Shown in pieces: positions 7,076-10,946 of a stretch of 10,946 nt of DNA. The position numbers and the translations under genes are program-made. The notes under the pieces were generated by a model. That model did not search any database. It was given only the letters and a program-made list of their open reading frames with translations, and was not told the origin of the DNA. Each line of letters starts with the position of its first letter. The first letter of the stretch is position 1. Where the stretch lies: positions 274 through 11,219 of the forward strand of contig DFDR01000212.1 of the NCBI GenBank assembly GCA_002369295.1, read 5' to 3'. The DNA comes from Desulfovibrionaceae bacterium UBA3823 (GTDB taxonomy: Bacteria > Desulfobacterota > Desulfovibrionia > Desulfovibrionales > Desulfovibrionaceae).

Positions 7076-8083
7076 CTAGTTGAAGATTTCGCCTTCGCCG
7101 TCGAACTCCGCTTCGCCGTCCTGCTTCTCCTGCTTCGCGGAACCGGCGCGCCTGGCTGGGGCGCCCCTGCGGGTGACAGTCACCTCCGCATTGGCGGGCG
7201 AAAGCACGGTCATGCCGTCCGGGGGGCGGAAGGTGAGCGGAACCTTGGACCTTTCGCCCGGCTCAAGCGCTGGCGGGGTGGCTATGACGCCGAGTTTGGC
7301 CAGCCAGTTCGCGTTGCTGGCCTGGGATTCCGGCACGTCCACGACGACGATAATCTCCGCCGGCTCGACAAGATAGTCCTCGGGCTTAAGGCTATCGAGG
7401 GCGACCCGGACGCGGCGCGTGAGTTCAGTGCGGCGGTCCGTCAAGGTGTACGTCACATTCACCGAAGAAGGCGTTGCCGTAACGAGGAGCGGCATGTCGA
7501 GGTCCACCGGCTTGGTCACCGTGCCGGGGGCTTGATTGGGGGCGATGTCTAAGCGAAATGCGACGAAGGGCATCTCCGAGACGGTCGCCTCCGGCCCTTT
7601 GATGACGACCGACGAGGGCACGATGCTCATGCCTTCTGGCGTCATGCGGAGCTTTCTATACTGTTCGTTTGAACATTTGACCGGAACGCTGCGTTCCACC
7701 AGATTGTCGGCCGTGATCACAAGGCTGGGAGGCTGGACGTCGATGACTTCAAAGCCCCGGAGATCGTGGCGCATCTCTTCCAGCTTGACCGGAACTGTAG
7801 TTCTGCCCTTCTTGACGGTGGAGAGGTCAACCTGAGTGAAGTGCGGATGCTTGGTGATGGAGCGCAGGAGCATCTCAGGTCCGCGCAGTCTCAGGGTGAT
7901 CTTGCTCACGAGCCCGTCGGTGACCATGAGCTTGGGGGAAAGATTCTGGTAGCTCACGAAGATTTCGTACTGTATATCGACGAGCTCGCGGACGCAGACC
8001 ATGTACCACATGCCCGTGGCAGCCAGGACGGAGAGCAGGATGGCGGTCGCGTGGGGGCCGAAGAATTTCTTAAAGGACGTCAT
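7076..8083 (-). CDS. cdaR: CdaR, YbbR-domain membrane regulator of diadenylate cyclase
   Basis: YbbR/CdaR proteins sit outside the cytoplasmic membrane on a single N-terminal anchor and modulate the neighbouring CdaA. The 335-residue product has a short basic start (MTSFKKF), one membrane helix (about residues 11-29) and then three YbbR-like beta-rich repeats, roughly 33-135, 136-225 and 226-305. The first two carry the family-like LRLRGPE (64-70) and VVIKGPE (159-165) segments. The tail (306-335) is charged and probably disordered: Arg/Lys-rich, then Asp/Glu/Gly-rich. The ATG at 8083-8081 lies inside the end of cdaA (14-bp overlap) with AGGA nine bases upstream, implying translational coupling. 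The open frame extends further upstream but that part only shadows cdaA. The middle of the gene looks less GC-rich than its neighbours. The YbbR call is by topology, repeats and context; sequence conservation in this family is low. Confidence 0.88.
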   Translation of the reverse strand: MTSFKKFFGPHATAILLSVLAATGMWYMVCVRELVDIQYEIFVSYQNLSPKLMVTDGLVSKITLRLRGPEMLLRSITKHPHFTQVDLSTVKKGRTTVPVKLEEMRHDLRGFEVIDVQPPSLVITADNLVERSVPVKCSNEQYRKLRMTPEGMSIVPSSVVIKGPEATVSEMPFVAFRLDIAPNQAPGTVTKPVDLDMPLLVTATPSSVNVTYTLTDRRTELTRRVRVALDSLKPEDYLVEPAEIIVVVDVPESQASNANWLAKLGVIATPPALEPGERSKVPLTFRPPDGMTVLSPANAEVTVTRRGAPARRAGSAKQEKQDGEAEFDGEGEIFN

Positions 8084-8804
8084 TGAGCACAGTCCTGAGC
8101 CTGCTGGCGTTGAGGTTGCGCGAAAGGACGCCGTTGTCCGCAATGGAGATTTCTCCGCGCTCCTCGCTGACCACGATCGAAACGGCGTCCGTTTCCAGCG
8201 TGATGCCGAGGGCAGCCCTGTGGCGGGTGCCGAAGTTCTGCCCCCTGGCCTCGGCCAGCGGGAGGATGCAGGCCGCGGCCGCGATGCGGCCTCGGCTGAT
8301 GATGACGGCGCCGTCGTGCAGGGGCGCCTTGGGATGGAAGATGTTGCGAAGAAGCTGGCGCGAGAGCTTGGCGTCAAGGCGCACGCCCTCGCGGCGTATC
8401 ATGTCGTCGAGGTGCATGCCGCGCTCCACGACGATGAGGGCGCCGATGCGCGCCCTGGCCATGTCCTCGCAGGCCCAGGCCAGTTCCTCCACGCTGGAGG
8501 CCCGCAGGGCCTTGTGCTGGAAGATGTGCCTCGTGCCTATCTCGCCGAGGGCCCGGCGTATGTCTTCCTGGAAGATGACGACGATGACGAGGAAGAGGGA
8601 GGAGAAGAGGTGGTCAAGCAGCCACTGCAGGGTAGAAAGCCCAAGGGCGCGGCTGAAGAGGTAGAGGGCGGTGAGGATGCCGAGGCCCAGAACCACGGCA
8701 AGGGCCCTCGAGCCTCGCAGGAGCTGGATGACATGGTACAGGAGAATGCTGACCAGGGCGATGTCGAGCAGATCCTGCCAGATCATGGTGATGTCGCCAA
8801 TCAT
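8070..8804 (-). CDS. cdaA: CdaA (DacA), membrane diadenylate cyclase making c-di-AMP
   Basis: Condenses two ATP into cyclic di-AMP at the cytoplasmic membrane; c-di-AMP controls potassium and osmolyte uptake and cell-wall homeostasis where studied. The 244-residue protein has three N-terminal hydrophobic segments (about 10-28, 34-52, 63-79) and then the DAC (DisA_N) domain, with FHPKAPLHDGAVII (156-169) holding the DGA motif at 164-166 and FGTRHRAALG (191-200) holding the RHR motif at 194-196. Both catalytic motifs are intact, so an active enzyme is expected. The length is slightly less than B. subtilis CdaA (273). The start at ATG 8804-8802 is chosen because it opens the longest conserved frame; the ribosome-binding site is weak (AAGG, about 11 bases upstream), and an ATG six codons inside (8786) is an alternative. 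It is 57 bp downstream of folP and overlaps cdaR. Confidence 0.95.
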   Translation of the reverse strand: MIGDITMIWQDLLDIALVSILLYHVIQLLRGSRALAVVLGLGILTALYLFSRALGLSTLQWLLDHLFSSLFLVIVVIFQEDIRRALGEIGTRHIFQHKALRASSVEELAWACEDMARARIGALIVVERGMHLDDMIRREGVRLDAKLSRQLLRNIFHPKAPLHDGAVIISRGRIAAAACILPLAEARGQNFGTRHRAALGITLETDAVSIVVSEERGEISIADNGVLSRNLNASRLRTVLNDVL

Positions 8805-8861
8805 GCCGCGTGCCGCCTTGCGCTCGGAATGGTTGCTGGACGTCTGTCCATGGAAGGTTCC

Positions 8862-9719
8862 CTAGGCCTCGGAAAGCGCCTGGAAGAGCGCGATGGTTTT
8901 CGACGTTGCCAGGGCGTCGTGCACCCTGTGCCAGGCGTAGCCCTGGACCAGGGCCAGTGCCGTGGCGGCCTGCGTGGCCGTGCCGCGCTCCGCCGTCTCA
9001 AGCCGAAGCAGGTCCTTGAAGAGCGACTTCATGGAAAGCCCTATGAGCGAGGGCCTGCCGAGACGGGCCCAGGCCTCGGGATGCCGGATCAGGGCCAGGT
9101 TGTGCCTGGCCGTCTTGCCGAAGCCTATGCCGGGATCGAGGATCACGTTCTCCTCGGGGAAGCCGGCCCGGACGAGGCGGGAGAGTTCCCGCTCGAAGAA
9201 GGCCGCCACCTCCGAGGCCGGATCGGCATAGCGGGGGCAGGACTGCATGGTCGCAGGCGTGCCCTGGCAGTGCATGAGCACGTAGCCGGGCCTGTACTGC
9301 ACCAGCACGTCGGTGAGAGCGGGATCGAAGGACTGGGCAGAGATGTCGTTGACGATGTCGCAGCCGGCCTCGAGGGCCAGCACGGCCGTTGAGGCGCGGT
9401 AGGTGTCTACCGACACCAAAGGAGGATTGGGTCCTGCCTTGAGGGCCTTGAGCACGGGAAGCACCCGGGACGCCTCTTCGGCCGGATCCGCGGGCCTGGC
9501 GCCGGGTCTCGAGGATTCGCCGCCAAGATCGATCACGTCCGCGCCGTCCTGCAGCAGGCGTCTGGCGTGGGCCAGGCCTGCCTCGGGATCGTCGTGGCTT
9601 CCGCCGTCGAAGAAGGAGTCGGGCGTCAGGTTGACGATGCCCATGACGCCGGCGCAGAGCCGGCTGGCAAGAGGCCCCGTGCGCCCTGTCCAGACGGGGC
9701 GCGGCGCGCGTTCCTCCAT
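8862..9719 (-). CDS. folP: FolP, dihydropteroate synthase
   Basis: Joins p-aminobenzoate to 6-hydroxymethyl-dihydropterin diphosphate in folate synthesis; it is the sulfonamide target. The TIM-barrel product has 285 residues, normal for the family. Signatures run in order: MGIVNLTPDSFFDGG (26-40), GADVIDLGGESSRPGA (59-74), SVDTYR (103-108), DIVNDISA (121-128), LMHCQGTP (148-155), ILDPGIGFGKT (193-203), GLSMKS (227-232) and HRVHD (264-268). The GLSMKS motif departs from the usual SRKS: Met230 replaces the arginine, while the pterin-contacting lysine (231) and the RVHD residues are kept. The ATG at 9719-9717 has AGGAGG five bases upstream; that ribosome-binding site overlaps the ftsH stop codon, and the gap between the two genes is 9 bp, so they are very probably cotranscribed. 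The ftsH-folP pairing is common in bacteria. Confidence 0.95.
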   Translation of the reverse strand: MEERAPRPVWTGRTGPLASRLCAGVMGIVNLTPDSFFDGGSHDDPEAGLAHARRLLQDGADVIDLGGESSRPGARPADPAEEASRVLPVLKALKAGPNPPLVSVDTYRASTAVLALEAGCDIVNDISAQSFDPALTDVLVQYRPGYVLMHCQGTPATMQSCPRYADPASEVAAFFERELSRLVRAGFPEENVILDPGIGFGKTARHNLALIRHPEAWARLGRPSLIGLSMKSLFKDLLRLETAERGTATQAATALALVQGYAWHRVHDALATSKTIALFQALSEA

Positions 9720-9728
9720 GGCGCCCTC

Positions 9729-10946
9729 CTAGTCCCGGGGACCCTGCGGGCCTTGGGAATCCTGGGATCCTTGAGAGCTCTGGGCGTCCCTGGTCCCTTG
9801 GGGGCCTTGAGGGGGCGTCGGCCTGCCGGCGTTCCCGGCGCCTGCCTCGTCCTGTCCCTTGCCCTGAACTTCGAAGGAGAAGTCGGGGCCTCCGGTCTTG
9901 CCGGCCTTGCCGGATTTTGCAGACGCGGGCCGGCTGGCGGGCCTGGCCGCCTCGGCGGCCGGCAGGGGCTTGCCCTCGATGAGCAGGTTCAGGTCGTCGC
10001 CAGTGATGGTTTCGCGCTCGATGAGGGCTTCGGCGATGCGGTGCAGGGCGTCGATGTTGTCGCTGAGCAGTCTGGTGCAGCGGGCGTGGGCGTCCTCGAC
10101 GATGCGCTTCACTTCGGCATCGACCAGCCGCGCCGTGTCCTCGCTGAAGTTCTTGTTCTGCACCCACTCGCGGCCGATGAAGACTTCCTCGCCCTGCTCG
10201 CCGACGGCGAGCGTGCCGATGGCCTCGCTCATGCCCCATTCGCAGACCATCTTGCGCGCCGTCTTGGTGACGCGTTCGATGTCGTTGGAGGCGCCGGTGG
10301 TGACGTCCTTGAAGATGATCTCCTCGGCGACGCGGCCGCCCAGCAGGATGACCAGGTTGTTGAGCAGGAAGCTCTTGGCGTAGCCGTGGCGGTCCTCGCC
10401 CGGCAGCTGCATGGTGATGCCAAGGGCGCGGCCGCGGGGGATGATGCTCACCTTGTGCACCGGATCGGAGCCCGGCAGGAGCTTGGCTGCCAGGGCGTGG
10501 CCGCCCTCGTGGTAGGCCGTGATGCGCTTCTCCTCGTCCGAGAGGATGAGGCTCCTGCGCTCGCGTCCCATGAAGATCTTGTCCTTGGCGAACTCGAAGT
10601 CGGCCATGTTGAGCTCGGCCTTGTTCTGCTTGGCGGCCTGGAGCGCGGCCTCGTTCACGAGGTTTTCGAGCTCTGCGCCGGAGAAGCCGGGCGTGGAGCG
10701 GGCGAGCACTTCCAGATCGACGTCCGCGCCGAGCGGCGTCTTCTTGGTGTGCACCTGGAGTATCTGGCGGCGTCCCGGCTTGTCGGGCGTGGAGACCGTG
10801 ACCTGGCGGTCGAAGCGGCCGGGACGCAGCAGGGCCGGGTCGAGCACGTCGGGACGGTTGGTTGCGGAGATGAGGATGACGCCCTCGTTGCTTTCGAAGC
10901 CGTCCATCTCCACGAGGAGCTGGTTGAGCGTCTGCTCGCGCTCGTC
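9729..10946 (-). CDS. ftsH: FtsH, ATP-dependent zinc metalloprotease (5' end cut by window)
   Basis: FtsH is a hexameric membrane AAA+ protease that degrades misfolded membrane proteins and short-lived regulators. The visible 405 residues cover the end of the AAA domain and the whole protease domain; the membrane helices, Walker A and Walker B lie beyond the right edge. Seen, numbered from the first visible codon: [22 protein letters not shown] (26-47, arginine fingers), [18 protein letters not shown] (84-101), zinc motif HEGGH (146-150), [15 protein letters not shown] (168-182), and GGRVAEE with [11 protein letters not shown] (203-227), whose Asp222 should be the third zinc ligand. HEGGH differs from the usual HEAGH but fits HExxH. 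After about residue 326 comes an Ala/Pro/Lys/Gly-rich stretch and a tail rich in Gln, Gly, Pro, Ser and Asp with repeated QGPQG and SQGSQ units. The reading frame is open to the window end and begins in [17 protein letters not shown]. Confidence 0.97.
   Translation of the reverse strand, partial: DEREQTLNQLLVEMDGFESNEGVILISATNRPDVLDPALLRPGRFDRQVTVSTPDKPGRRQILQVHTKKTPLGADVDLEVLARSTPGFSGAELENLVNEAALQAAKQNKAELNMADFEFAKDKIFMGRERRSLILSDEEKRITAYHEGGHALAAKLLPGSDPVHKVSIIPRGRALGITMQLPGEDRHGYAKSFLLNNLVILLGGRVAEEIIFKDVTTGASNDIERVTKTARKMVCEWGMSEAIGTLAVGEQGEEVFIGREWVQNKNFSEDTARLVDAEVKRIVEDAHARCTRLLSDNIDALHRIAEALIERETITGDDLNLLIEGKPLPAAEAARPASRPASAKSGKAGKTGGPDFSFEVQGKGQDEAGAGNAGRPTPPQGPQGTRDAQSSQGSQDSQGPQGPRD

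Noticed and set aside
7666..7679. TGTTC-GTTT-GAACA inverted repeat, LexA-like at first sight
   Set aside because: It is inside cdaR coding sequence, far from any start, and the half-sites are in the opposite orientation to the Gram-positive GAAC-N4-GTTC box.
8084..8377. Upstream extension of the cdaR frame
   Set aside because: It lies wholly within cdaA in another frame, and the membrane anchor of CdaR begins only at the ATG at 8083.
8001..9392. Plus-strand open frame of 463 codons opposite cdaA and folP
   Set aside because: Spans two real minus-strand genes with intact catalytic motifs; the product has no domain and includes acidic runs that are reverse complements of the cdaA membrane segments.

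Overview
All nine genes lie on the minus strand, so transcription runs from right to left. The DNA is GC-rich and carries an outer-membrane beta-barrel gene, so the host is a Gram-negative bacterium. The gene order ftsH-folP-cdaA-cdaR-glmM-galU-priA, together with the sequence character of EttA and FtsH, points to the Desulfovibrionaceae (sulfate-reducer lineage, Desulfobacterota). The family assignment rests on recalled gene order and family resemblance, not on a search; I would not name a genus.

Right part (10946 down to 5619): a compact cluster. It starts with the C-terminal two thirds of the membrane protease FtsH (cut by the window edge), followed 9 bp later by folP (dihydropteroate synthase). 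After 57 bp comes cdaA (diadenylate cyclase), whose end overlaps cdaR (YbbR regulator) by 14 bp, and 98 bp later glmM (phosphoglucosamine mutase). CdaA makes c-di-AMP, CdaR is its membrane partner, and GlmM makes glucosamine-1-phosphate for peptidoglycan and LPS. This is the same trio known from Firmicutes, here in a Gram-negative background.

Middle (5618 to 1927): galU (UTP-glucose-1-phosphate uridylyltransferase) after a 274-bp gap holding a perfect palindrome, then priA (replication-restart helicase) after a 157-bp gap holding a 16-bp tandem repeat and a strong GC hairpin. A hairpin terminator follows priA.

Left part (1926 to 1): an AT-richer 331-bp intergenic region with two palindromes and two possible promoters leads into a single outer-membrane beta-barrel gene with its own terminator-like hairpin. 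Then a promoter-like pair precedes ettA, an ABC-F translation factor truncated by the left edge.

The window is mostly conserved core genes. I found no phage, IS, CRISPR, tRNA, rRNA or defence system, and no clear evidence of an undescribed system. The points most worth checking are the Met in place of Arg in the FolP SRKS motif, the collagen-like low-complexity tail of FtsH, the conserved c-di-AMP/GlmM module, and the palindromes upstream of the OMP, galU and ettA genes.
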